Assembly: GCA_049325575.1 (NCBI GenBank)
Contig: JBMOLK010000128.1
Location: forward strand, 1 to 64,000
DNA: 64,000 nt
Source of the DNA: JBMOLK01 sp049325575
GTDB taxonomy: Bacteria; Bacillota; Clostridia; Acetivibrionales; Acetivibrionaceae
Direction of reading: 5' to 3'
Both the position numbers and the translations under genes were made by a program. The notes beneath the pieces are model-generated. The model searched no databases. It was given only the letters and a program-made list of their open reading frames with translations, and was not told where the DNA came from. Below, one piece after another: positions 40,242 through 48,662 of this stretch. Positions within the stretch are counted from its first letter, which is position 1. Each line of letters starts with the position of its first letter.

Positions 40242-42221
40242 ATGGTAAGACAAAATACAGTTGAAAAATACGGGAATGAAAGTATAACATCCCTTAAAGG
40301 TGCTGACAGGGTAAGGATGCGTCCTGCCGTAATATTTGGTTCAGACGGCATAGAAGGTTGCCAGCATTCAGTTTTCGAGATTCTATCCAACTCAATAGAT
40401 GAAGCAAGAGAAGGTTTTGGTAAGGTTATAGAGGTTACAAGGCATAAGGACTATTCCGTCATGATAAAGGACTTTGGCCGGGGTATACCCCTTGACTACA
40501 ACGAAAAAGAAAAGCGGTACAACTGGGAATTGGTGTTCTGTGAGCTGTATGCAGGAGGTAAGTATAAAAACAATTCAGGTGAGAATTATGAATTCAGCCT
40601 TGGGTTAAACGGGCTTGGAAGCTGTGCAACCCAATACAGTTCCGAGTACATGGATGTTACAGTTTACAGGGATGGCTTCAGGTATGACCTGCACTTTGAA
40701 AAAGGCGAGAATATAGGCGGTCTTATGAAGCAAAAGTGCATCTATGACAGCACCGGTACAATTATAAAGTGGAGACCGGACCTGGAGGTTTTTACAGATA
40801 TAAGCATACCCCTTGAGTATTATACCAATGTTCTTAGAAAACAGGCTGTTGTCAATGCAGGTTTAAAGTTTGTTTTGTACGATGAAGAATCGGACCAGAC
40901 TTTTGAATACTGCTATGAAAAAGGCATAGTTGATTATATAAGAGAAGTGTCAGGAGAGAAGGGCTTTACCGATATCCAGTTTTATGAGACAACCACCAGG
41001 GGCAGGGACAGGGAAGACAAACCGGAATATAAAGTAAAAATGCAGATAGCTTTTTGTTTTAATAATGAAATCAATATGCTGGAATATTACCACAATTCAA
41101 GCTTCCTTGAACATGGAGGGTCACCTGATAAAGCTGTTAGGAATGCATTTGTATACGAAATAGATAGATGCTTAAAGTCACAGGGCAAATACAACAAGGA
41201 TGAGTCAAAAATTACTTTTCAAGACGTACAGGACAGCCTGGTACTTGTGACCAACTCATTCTCAACAATAACAAGCTATGAGAATCAGACAAAGAAGTCC
41301 ATAACCAATAAATTTATTCAAGAGGCAATGACAGAATTCCTAAAACAGCAGCTTGAAGTATATTTTATAGAAAATAAAATTGAAAGCAGCAAGATTATTG
41401 AGCAGGTTCTTGTAAACAAGAGAAGCAGGGAAACTGCCGAAAAAACCAGAATCAATATCAAAAAGAAGCTTAGTGGAAATGTTGATATATCAAACAGGGT
41501 CAAGAAGTTTGTTGACTGCCGGACAAAGGATATAAATAAAAGAGAACTTTATATAGTGGAAGGAGATTCTGCCCTGGGAGCATGCAAACTTGGAAGAGAT
41601 GCAGAGTTCCAGGCCATAATTCCTGTAAGGGGTAAGATTTTAAACTGCCTTAAGGCTGAGTATGAAAGCATTTTTAAAAACGATATAATAGTTGATTTGC
41701 TAAAGGTTTTAGGGTGCGGCGTTGAGATAAAGACCAAGCATAACAAGGACCTTCACACCTTTGATCTTAATAACCTTAAGTGGGACAAGATAATTATCTG
41801 TACTGATGCCGATGTGGACGGTTTTCAGATAAGGACTCTTATACTTGCCATGCTTTACAGACTGGTACCTACCCTTATCCAGGTGGGAAAGGTTTTTATT
41901 GCAGAGTCGCCGCTTTTTGAAATAACTGCAAAGGATAAAACATATTTTGCTTATTCAGACAAGGAAAAGAATGATATAGTATCAAAATTAAAAGGAAAGT
42001 ATACCATACAGCGTTCAAAAGGTCTTGGCGAGAACGAACCGGAAATGATGTGGCAGACCACTATGAACCCTAAGACAAGGAAGCTTATAAAGGTGCTTCC
42101 GGATGATATGGAGAAAACAGAGCAGTTTTTTGATCTGCTTTTAGGTGATAACCTGCAGGGAAGAAAATCCTATATAGAAGAAAATGGATACAAGTATATG
42201 GATATGGTTGATGTAAGCTAA
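40242..42221 (+). CDS. Divergent type IIA topoisomerase ATPase subunit (GyrB/ParE-like)
   Basis: A 659-residue GyrB/ParE-type protein. The GHKL ATPase has the catalytic pattern NSIDEA and DFGRGIP. The TOPRIM domain has VEGDSALGACKLGRDAEFQA and TDADVDG, and the tail has QRSKGLGE. It departs from ordinary gyrase at fixed places: RPAVIFGSDG for RPGMYIG, LGLNGLGSC for GGLHGVGAS, and ALG for AGG in the TOPRIM loop. So it is a paralogue and not the housekeeping gyrB. It pairs with the GyrA-like gene 137 bases downstream. It is probably a topoisomerase IV-like or specialised enzyme for decatenation or supercoil control. Confidence 0.88.
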   Translation: MVRQNTVEKYGNESITSLKGADRVRMRPAVIFGSDGIEGCQHSVFEILSNSIDEAREGFGKVIEVTRHKDYSVMIKDFGRGIPLDYNEKEKRYNWELVFCELYAGGKYKNNSGENYEFSLGLNGLGSCATQYSSEYMDVTVYRDGFRYDLHFEKGENIGGLMKQKCIYDSTGTIIKWRPDLEVFTDISIPLEYYTNVLRKQAVVNAGLKFVLYDEESDQTFEYCYEKGIVDYIREVSGEKGFTDIQFYETTTRGRDREDKPEYKVKMQIAFCFNNEINMLEYYHNSSFLEHGGSPDKAVRNAFVYEIDRCLKSQGKYNKDESKITFQDVQDSLVLVTNSFSTITSYENQTKKSITNKFIQEAMTEFLKQQLEVYFIENKIESSKIIEQVLVNKRSRETAEKTRINIKKKLSGNVDISNRVKKFVDCRTKDINKRELYIVEGDSALGACKLGRDAEFQAIIPVRGKILNCLKAEYESIFKNDIIVDLLKVLGCGVEIKTKHNKDLHTFDLNNLKWDKIIICTDADVDGFQIRTLILAMLYRLVPTLIQVGKVFIAESPLFEITAKDKTYFAYSDKEKNDIVSKLKGKYTIQRSKGLGENEPEMMWQTTMNPKTRKLIKVLPDDMEKTEQFFDLLLGDNLQGRKSYIEENGYKYMDMVDVS

Positions 42222-42358
42222 GATGTTAAAAGTGTATAGTAATTATTATCTGCGGTGAGCGGGTCACAAACATAGGAAGTGCATTTTTAACATTGAGAAA
42301 GACAGATGTTAGAAAGCGCCAGTGTCTGGATGTATATTGGAGAAAGGTGAAGAGATAT

Positions 42359-44542
42359 ATGCCCTCAAGCAATTTAATTGAACAAAAGATAGTTGATACT
42401 TTAGAGAAAAATTATATGCCCTATGCCATGAGCGTTATAGTTTCAAGGGCCATACCTGAAATAGACGGCCTAAAGCCCTCCCACAGGAAGCTTCTTTATA
42501 CAATGTATAAAATGGGGCTGTTGACAGGCGGAAGGACAAAATCTGCAAATGTGGTGGGCCAGACAATGAAGCTCAATCCTCACGGTGATATGGCTATTTA
42601 TGAGACCCTGGTAAGGCTGACCCGGGGTAATAATGCCCTTCTGCATCCTTACGTGGACTCAAAGGGGAACTTCGGAAAGCAGCATTCCAGGGATATGCGT
42701 TATGCAGCGCCCCGATATACCGAGGTGAAGCTTGACAGGATATGTGAGGAGCTTTTTAGGGATCTTGAAAAGAACACGGTTGACTTTGTTGACAACTATG
42801 ACGGAACCTTAAAGGAACCGACACTGCTTCCTTCCACTTTCCCCAATGTTCTGGTAAATGCAAATCAGGGGATTGCTGTCGGTATGGCAAGCAGCATATG
42901 CAGCTTTAACCTTGGAGAAGTATGTGAAGCTGCAGTTCAGTATATAAACGATGAGAATGTTAATATTATGGAGTATTTAAAAGCCCCAGACCTGTCTTCA
43001 GGGGGGCAGCTTATATACAGTGAGAAGGATATTGCAGAAATTTACAATACTGGCAGGGGAAGCTTCAAGCTAAGGGCCAGATACAGGTATGACAAAGAGA
43101 ACAGCTGCATTGAAGTATATGAGATTCCCTACAGTACCACTACTGAAGCTATAATAGATTCGGTTATTGATCTTGTCAAAAACAATAAGATAAAGGATAT
43201 AGTGGATGTAAGGGATGAGACTGATTTAAGTGGTCTTAAGATAACCCTTGATATCAAGAAGAGTGCAGACCCAGAGGCACTAATGAATAAGCTTTATAAG
43301 CTTACGCCACTTCAGGACAGCTGCAGCTGTAATTTTAACATCCTGGTTAACGGACGTCCAAGGGTAATGGGAGTTAAGAGTATTTTACATGAGTGGATTA
43401 TATTCAGGGTGGACTGCATAAAGAGGCAGACCCTATACGACATAGATAAAAAGTCGGATAAGCTTCACCTGCTTCTTGGGTTAAAGAAGATACTTCTTGA
43501 TATCGACAAGGCCATCAAGATTATTAGAAATACCGAAGAAGATGCCCTGGTAGTGCCCAACCTGATGAAAGGTTTTGACATAGACCAGGTACAGGCGGAA
43601 TTTATTGCAGAAATAAAGCTTCGAAACCTTAACAAGGAATATATCCTAAACAGGGTCAGTGAGATTGAAAATCTTCAAAAGGAAATCGCGGAGCTCAAGG
43701 ATATATATGGAAGCGAGAAGAAGATAAAGAAAATAGTAGTAAAGCAGCTTAATGAGGTCTCAAAGAAGTATGGACAGCCCAGGCGCACCGAGATTATTCA
43801 TGAAGAGCATATCGAGGAGATAACTCATGAACACCTGATAGAAGATTACAATTTAAAGCTGTTCCTGACAGACCACAACTACTTGAAGAAAATACCCCTG
43901 ACATCCTTGAGAACCAGTCCGGAACACAAGCTTAAGGATGACGACTTTATTGTTCAGGAGTTGGAAACCCATAATAAGGCAGATCTGCTGCTGTTTTCAA
44001 ACAGGCAGACTGTGTATAAGGTTAAGATATATGAGATAGAAGACTGTAAGGCAAGCAGCCTTGGAGAATATCTGACAAACCTATTGGGCCTTGAAGATGG
44101 TGAGGACATAGTTTATATGGTAGCCACAGATGAATATAAAGGCTATATGGTATTTGCTTTTGAAAACGGCAAGATTGCAAAGATAGACTTGAGCAGCTAT
44201 GCAACAAAAACAAACCGAAAGAAGCTTGCAAATGCCTATTGCGATCTATCAAAGCTTGTTTATATATCCCATATTTATGAGGATGAAGAACTGGTTGCTT
44301 TCAGCAGCCTAAACAAGGTACTGATTTTTGATACCTCAAATATAAATCCAAAGTCAACGAGAGATTCCCAGGGGGTACAGGTGCTTAAAGCCAAGAAGGG
44401 AAGCATAATGACTAAAGTACAAAAGATAGGTGAAGTAGGATTTAAGGACCTTGACTACTACAGGACAAAGAATATTCCGGCAATAGGCTGCTATCTAAAG
44501 GATGAAGATGGGGAAGACAATCAGATAAAGTTGAATATCTAG
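42359..44542 (+). CDS. Divergent type IIA topoisomerase cleavage subunit (GyrA/ParC-like)
   Basis: A 727-residue cleavage subunit. The catalytic tyrosine is Tyr120 in AAPRYTEVKL, with the arginine before it. The winged-helix and tower regions are complete, followed by a short C-terminal part (~500-727) with pinwheel-like blades lacking an obvious GyrA box. In the quinolone-binding helix the serine and aspartate of E. coli GyrA (83 and 87) are Met78 and Glu82 (HGDMAIYETLV), which predicts low sensitivity. The ATG at 42359 follows AAGGTG; an upstream in-frame TTG (42293) would add a basic 22-residue start of uncertain reality. It forms a two-gene unit with the GyrB-like gene. Confidence 0.88.
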   Translation: MPSSNLIEQKIVDTLEKNYMPYAMSVIVSRAIPEIDGLKPSHRKLLYTMYKMGLLTGGRTKSANVVGQTMKLNPHGDMAIYETLVRLTRGNNALLHPYVDSKGNFGKQHSRDMRYAAPRYTEVKLDRICEELFRDLEKNTVDFVDNYDGTLKEPTLLPSTFPNVLVNANQGIAVGMASSICSFNLGEVCEAAVQYINDENVNIMEYLKAPDLSSGGQLIYSEKDIAEIYNTGRGSFKLRARYRYDKENSCIEVYEIPYSTTTEAIIDSVIDLVKNNKIKDIVDVRDETDLSGLKITLDIKKSADPEALMNKLYKLTPLQDSCSCNFNILVNGRPRVMGVKSILHEWIIFRVDCIKRQTLYDIDKKSDKLHLLLGLKKILLDIDKAIKIIRNTEEDALVVPNLMKGFDIDQVQAEFIAEIKLRNLNKEYILNRVSEIENLQKEIAELKDIYGSEKKIKKIVVKQLNEVSKKYGQPRRTEIIHEEHIEEITHEHLIEDYNLKLFLTDHNYLKKIPLTSLRTSPEHKLKDDDFIVQELETHNKADLLLFSNRQTVYKVKIYEIEDCKASSLGEYLTNLLGLEDGEDIVYMVATDEYKGYMVFAFENGKIAKIDLSSYATKTNRKKLANAYCDLSKLVYISHIYEDEELVAFSSLNKVLIFDTSNINPKSTRDSQGVQVLKAKKGSIMTKVQKIGEVGFKDLDYYRTKNIPAIGCYLKDEDGEDNQIKLNI

Positions 44543-44632
44543 TCCTGCGCAGTCAAATTTTTATTGCCTTAATTATATTATTCTGCTACTATTAAAGCAT
44601 AAAAATTTAATTTAGGTAAAGGAGATGGATAA

Positions 44633-44986
44633 ATGTATAAAGGTGAGGTAAGATCCCCTATAGTAGTCCTTTTACTTTCCATAATTACCTTTGGTATTTA
44701 TGGGCTATATTGGATTTACAAGTTTTCCGACGAAACACAAAAGTATTCAGGCAAGTCATCAGTGAGCCCTGCAGTTGAACTGATATTGTGTATTTTTACT
44801 TGCGGTATATACTATATATACTGGAACTATAAATACGGGAAAATAATAGCTGAATGCCAGCAAATAGCCGGGCTGACTCCGGAAGATAATTCAGTTTTAT
44901 ATCTGTTGCTTTCTATTTTTGGTCTTGGCGTTATTAGTATGCTTATTATGCAATCAAGCATTAATAAGGTATGGGAACAGGCTTAA
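44633..44986 (+). CDS. DUF4234 membrane protein
   Basis: A 117-residue protein with three membrane segments and the DUF4234 pattern (ITFGIYGLYWIYKFSDE; TCGIYYIYWNYKYGK), a tandem of two G-IY-xYW units. The family is linked to TM2-like proteins of unknown role. AAAGGAGATGG precedes the ATG. The DUF2752 gene follows closely, a pairing often seen for these families, so they may work together in the membrane. Confidence 0.85.
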   Translation: MYKGEVRSPIVVLLLSIITFGIYGLYWIYKFSDETQKYSGKSSVSPAVELILCIFTCGIYYIYWNYKYGKIIAECQQIAGLTPEDNSVLYLLLSIFGLGVISMLIMQSSINKVWEQA

Positions 44987-45044
44987 TATCAGGGAGTGAA
45001 TCGACATAGAATCAAAAAACGGTTTACTGCTTTTAAAAGATAAA

Positions 45045-45452
45045 GTGAGAGCGTATAGGGTTATTCCAATCATGGCTTTGCTTTTGGCGCTGCCAGCCTT
45101 AGTACTAATCCTGGACGGTAATTTATGCATTATTAAAAATATCTTTGGTATTCCTTGTCCAGGATGTGGAATGACAAGAGCCTATTTGAACTTTCTTAAG
45201 TTTGATTTTAAAGCAGCATTTTATTACCATCCTCTGTTTTTGTTGCCCGCTGTAATAGCTGTGATACTTGTGTTTAGAAGGTATAAGTATTTCTCTTTAC
45301 TTTATAGTAATAATTTGCTGTGGTTTACACTAACAGGGATTTTTATTTGTACATGGGTTATCCGGTTGGTTCTACTTTTTCCGGATAAAGCTCCAATGGA
45401 TTATAATCCCGGTGCTCTGATACCCATGCTGCTGCACTACTTTAATTTATAG
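45045..45452 (+). CDS. DUF2752 membrane protein, start uncertain
   Basis: A protein of at least 135 residues with three or four helices and the DUF2752 signature IPCPGCGMTRAYL. The GTG at 45045 has no ribosome site. The only good one, GGGAG at 44992-44996, is followed after nine bases by an in-frame ATA (45006), which would add 13 residues. Either a rare ATA start is used or the GTG is read through coupling with the DUF4234 gene. Function of the family is unknown. It ends at a strong terminator facing the GH9 gene. Confidence 0.8.
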   Translation: MRAYRVIPIMALLLALPALVLILDGNLCIIKNIFGIPCPGCGMTRAYLNFLKFDFKAAFYYHPLFLLPAVIAVILVFRRYKYFSLLYSNNLLWFTLTGIFICTWVIRLVLLFPDKAPMDYNPGALIPMLLHYFNL

Positions 45453-45460
45453 ATTATACA

Positions 45461-45493
45461 AAAATAGTACTCTCTAGAAGAGAGTACTATTTT
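45461..45493. terminator. Strong bidirectional terminator
   Basis: A 15-bp perfect stem (AAAATAGTACTCTCT and its complement) with an AGA loop and a T-run, between convergent genes. Confidence 0.92.
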
Positions 45494-45507
45494 TTATGGT
45501 AGTTGCT

Positions 45508-47691
45508 TTATAAAGCTTTGGACTCTACCAGAAAGACTTTAATAATCCCCAGTATATACCTCTTAAGCAGTGTGTAGTCTGTAGAATTTATGCCTCCATT
45601 TCCGTCCAGGTCGGCTGCTTCAGGCACAGCAAAGGTTTTAATTATTCCAAGTATGTATCTTCTAAGGAGAACATAGTCTGTAGAGTCAATATTGCCGTCA
45701 TTATTTAAATCACCGTACTTTACTGCAGGTGTAGGAGTAGGTGGAGGCGTAGCCTGCGGCCTTTCGGGTTCAGCTCCGTATACACGTCCCCCGGATACTG
45801 TAGAGTCTCCATCATATATAGGAATATAGTTTGTTTTTGTCATACTGCCGCCGAAGGGCAGTCCCTGGTATGAAAAGTCGTTGCTGTTGTCCCAGAATGC
45901 AGTACCGAGTGGGGCTGAAATCCTGAAAAACGTCTCTTTCTTAAATGCAGACTGTCCTCCCGGATAAAGCCTTATACCAGACAGATCAACATTAACATAA
46001 TATATGTTTTTGTTGGTGTCCCATGGATGAAGGCCTGTTATTTTTGCTCCGCTGGCACTTCCTATTGTAATGTCCTCAGGCTTATAACCTGCACCTATAA
46101 CCTCTGTCAGATCGACAAAGTACTTGAAGGAAAGCTTGTCGGTCACCCTTGCCGGCCAGCCTGTTATATTGTTGATACGGGCCCTGATTTCCACATAGTG
46201 CTTGTCTCTACCATTTACATAGGCTTCAATAAAGAATTCATCACCTGTTACTTCTTCTATAGCTTTAAAATCTGCTACAGGCCTGCCATCATATATATTG
46301 TATATTTTGGCCAGAGCGCCTATAAATCCCGCATTATAATCGCAGGCTACTTCGTTATTAACATAGTTTGAAATTTCATCCCTGTAATCATCAGTGTTAC
46401 CTGGACCTCCCACTAGAGCTCCATAAAGTGTATGCCTGTGATAGTCAGGCACCTGCATGCTGTCGTACCAGGAGCTGTGGGCTGTTCTGTGATGAGGGCG
46501 CTTGGGAGGATTGACGCCGAACCCCACAAGGAAGCTTCTTCCGGTACTTCCAAGAGCATAATCTATCTGTTTTTTTGCGAAGTCTTTATAGATAACCGAT
46601 TTTGATGAGTCGCATCCTTCCCAGTCAGCATAGATACTTGCGAGGAAAGCGGTGGTACTGGCATATCTTAGTGATCCCCAGGAGGAGAGCCATGCCAATC
46701 CTTTAGGTGTATAACTGATTTTAGTGCCGTTAACCCCTGTTGTCCAATAATCCAAATGTCTTTCTATGTTTTCCTTGTAAAAGGGCTTATTTGTAATTCT
46801 AGCCAGCAGAAGCTCCGCACCGTAATGTACATCATCCCAGCAGTGAGCCCACTTATAAGCTATTGTAGTAGTCTGAGGTTCGGTGCCCCAATAGCTTACA
46901 TATTCCTCAGCCTTGGTAAGATAGGTTGCATCGCCTGTAGCCATATAGATCCATACTGCGGCCCAGGACAGCTCATCATAAAAACCGCTCCAGGACTTAT
47001 AAAAGCTGTTGGCAGCAGTATACCCTGCATCGCTCTTTGTCTTATCTGCGAAGCTGTAAAGATCCTTTGCATGACTTAAGCAGAGTGCGGAATAATCCGG
47101 GTCCGTGTCTTTAAATATTATTGAAGCAGCTGCTAATGCTGCAGCTGTTTCTCCCGCAACAGTGGAACCGGGATTGGCAAGGTCAACCTTAAATGATGGT
47201 CTTGCCATAGTCATAACTTCAGCGGGTCCCCACCAAACATGGTCTATATCTCCGTCACCTACCTGATAGTAGTATACATCAGGTGATGGGTGGCATTTGA
47301 TAAAGTAGTCGGTAGCCCATTTAATTTCATCCATTATGTATCCAAGCTGGCCGCTTTTAACAAAGGCTTCCTTCTCTTCGTAGACTGCCCATGCCAGCAT
47401 AGCAGCAGTATAGGCCATAGGTAGATTAAACTTTACATGGTCCCCTGCATCATACCAGCCTCCGGTAAGATCAAGCCCCACATCCTTCCCGTCATTCATT
47501 CCCGAGTCAGCTCTCCAATTGTTTCTGATGGTGGCCGGAAGCTTACCCGAACGCTGAAACTCATAAAACATAATAGCCTTTTGTAATGCCTCTCCGTAGT
47601 TGTAGTCAGGTGCTGCAAACCCGGCTGTCGGTGGAACTAAAAGAACTGCAGCCAGGGACAAAATTAGAACCAGACAAATTAACTTTTTCAT
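45508..47691 (-). CDS. Cellulosomal GH9 endoglucanase with CBM3 and dockerin (Cel9G-like)
   Basis: A 727-residue secreted cellulase. Order: signal peptide (cleavage near AGFAA), GH9 catalytic domain (~30-470), CBM3c (~485-640), a Pro/Thr linker and a type I dockerin (~665-722). GH9 residues are visible in GGWYDAGDHVKF (nucleophilic-water aspartates) and near NNEVACDYNAGF (acid glutamate). The dockerin has two Ca-binding repeats, GDLNNDGNIDSTDYVLLRRY and ADLDGNGGINSTDYTLLKRY, with the Ser-Thr recognition pair in both. The layout is that of C. cellulolyticum Cel9G, a processive endoglucanase. Two ATGs are adjacent; the second (47691) has better spacing to GGGGAGG. It is single, outside a cel cluster. 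Confidence 0.95.
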   Translation of the reverse strand: MKKLICLVLILSLAAVLLVPPTAGFAAPDYNYGEALQKAIMFYEFQRSGKLPATIRNNWRADSGMNDGKDVGLDLTGGWYDAGDHVKFNLPMAYTAAMLAWAVYEEKEAFVKSGQLGYIMDEIKWATDYFIKCHPSPDVYYYQVGDGDIDHVWWGPAEVMTMARPSFKVDLANPGSTVAGETAAALAAASIIFKDTDPDYSALCLSHAKDLYSFADKTKSDAGYTAANSFYKSWSGFYDELSWAAVWIYMATGDATYLTKAEEYVSYWGTEPQTTTIAYKWAHCWDDVHYGAELLLARITNKPFYKENIERHLDYWTTGVNGTKISYTPKGLAWLSSWGSLRYASTTAFLASIYADWEGCDSSKSVIYKDFAKKQIDYALGSTGRSFLVGFGVNPPKRPHHRTAHSSWYDSMQVPDYHRHTLYGALVGGPGNTDDYRDEISNYVNNEVACDYNAGFIGALAKIYNIYDGRPVADFKAIEEVTGDEFFIEAYVNGRDKHYVEIRARINNITGWPARVTDKLSFKYFVDLTEVIGAGYKPEDITIGSASGAKITGLHPWDTNKNIYYVNVDLSGIRLYPGGQSAFKKETFFRISAPLGTAFWDNSNDFSYQGLPFGGSMTKTNYIPIYDGDSTVSGGRVYGAEPERPQATPPPTPTPAVKYGDLNNDGNIDSTDYVLLRRYILGIIKTFAVPEAADLDGNGGINSTDYTLLKRYILGIIKVFLVESKAL

Positions 47692-47883
47692 CATTACCTC
47701 CCCTTTGAAACTTTTATAATTTTACAGATTTATATCTTAATTCTTTCACTAATACTTCAAAAAATCAAGAAGAGTTACATAAAAAATATATATAAATCTC
47801 ATAGATCTGTTCAAATTACAGCAATTAGGCTGGTACATGTTTATGCATTTTTATTAGGGGTAATTTCATTGATAGAACAATTA

Positions 47884-47897
47884 TGTAAGCGCTTCAT
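47884..47897. promoter_or_regulatory. LacI/CcpA-type operator-like sequence
   Basis: TGTAAGCGCTTCAT carries an intact left half of a catabolite-responsive element (TGTAANCG) around the palindrome AAGCGCTT, while the right half deviates. It lies ~190 bases before the GH9 start and 72 bases before the superoxide dismutase start. Confidence 0.4.
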
Positions 47898-47968
47898 ATA
47901 CTGTATTATAAAGGATTGCTTAGCAAAGTTACAATAAATCCAAGTGCTTTCCTAAGGAGGTAAAAAAA

Positions 47969-48493
47969 GTGAATCCAATATTAATGACAATGAGAGGAGC
48001 TATGCAGCCATGGCCAATTAACAGTACGGAAGCTGTTGCTTATATACGAGGTGGTCCACTAGCTCCGGAAATCAGCGGAATTGTAAATTTTAAAGATGTG
48101 CCCGGAGGGACACAGGTATATGTTGAGGTGTCAGGCCTTCCCATGTACAGACCTGCAATAGGTAATGAAGACCCTACAGGACCTCATGGTTTTCATATTC
48201 ATGAGGATGGAACGTGCGAAGTAGGTGATCCGGAAGACCCTTTCCAGGCAGCCGGGGATCATTGGAACCCTACAAATCAGCCCCATGGCAATCACGCAGG
48301 AGATTTTCCGGTACTGTTTTCAAATCACGGAATGGCGCGAATGTGCTTTTTTACCGACAAGTTTAAAGTTTCAGATATAATAGGAAGAGCAGTAATAATA
48401 CACAAAAACCCTGATGATTACCGAACCCAGCCGGCAGGCGATGCAGGCAAGAGACTGGCCTGCGGAGTAATTGAACCTATGTATTGGATGTAA
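47969..48493 (+). CDS. Cu/Zn superoxide dismutase, no signal peptide
   Basis: A 174-residue SodC-type protein. Copper ligands lie in HGFHIHE, GDHWNP and VIIHKNPDDY; zinc ligands in HWNPTNQPHGNHAGD. The disulfide cysteines are in DGTCE and RLACGVI, and the active-site arginine follows the latter region of the fold. Superoxide is converted to H2O2 and O2. Unlike most bacterial SodC there is no export signal. A cytoplasmic Cu/Zn enzyme is odd in an anaerobe, and a spore-surface role as for Bacillus SodA/YojM-type proteins is possible. The GTG start follows AAGGAGG. It is divergent from the GH9 gene, with a hairpin terminator after it. Confidence 0.92.
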   Translation: MNPILMTMRGAMQPWPINSTEAVAYIRGGPLAPEISGIVNFKDVPGGTQVYVEVSGLPMYRPAIGNEDPTGPHGFHIHEDGTCEVGDPEDPFQAAGDHWNPTNQPHGNHAGDFPVLFSNHGMARMCFFTDKFKVSDIIGRAVIIHKNPDDYRTQPAGDAGKRLACGVIEPMYWM

Positions 48494-48519
48494 CCCCCTT
48501 CTTTATAGATAAGTCATTT

Positions 48520-48555
48520 CAGCAAACAGTTATATTAAACTATTTGCTGTTTTTT
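48520..48555 (+). terminator. Terminator after the superoxide dismutase gene
   Basis: CAGCAAACAGTT and AACTATTTGCTG pair with one mismatch around a six-base loop, followed by a T-run. Confidence 0.85.
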
Positions 48556-48583
48556 ATGGATAATATCTACACAAATCATTACC

Positions 48584-48622
48584 CAAACATATGTTTGAAT
48601 AAAAGTTTATCTATGGTATAAT
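48584..48622 (+). promoter_or_regulatory. LexA box overlapping the uvrB promoter
   Basis: CAAACATATGTTTG (48584-48597) is a perfect palindrome matching 13 of 14 positions of the Gram-positive LexA/DinR box CGAACRNRYGTTYG. It overlaps a TTGAAT -35 (48595-48600), which is followed after 16 bases by TATAAT (48617-48622). Confidence 0.8.
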
Positions 48623-48662
48623 TAATAAATAACTTTATTGATAGAATGGGGGTATATTAGTT

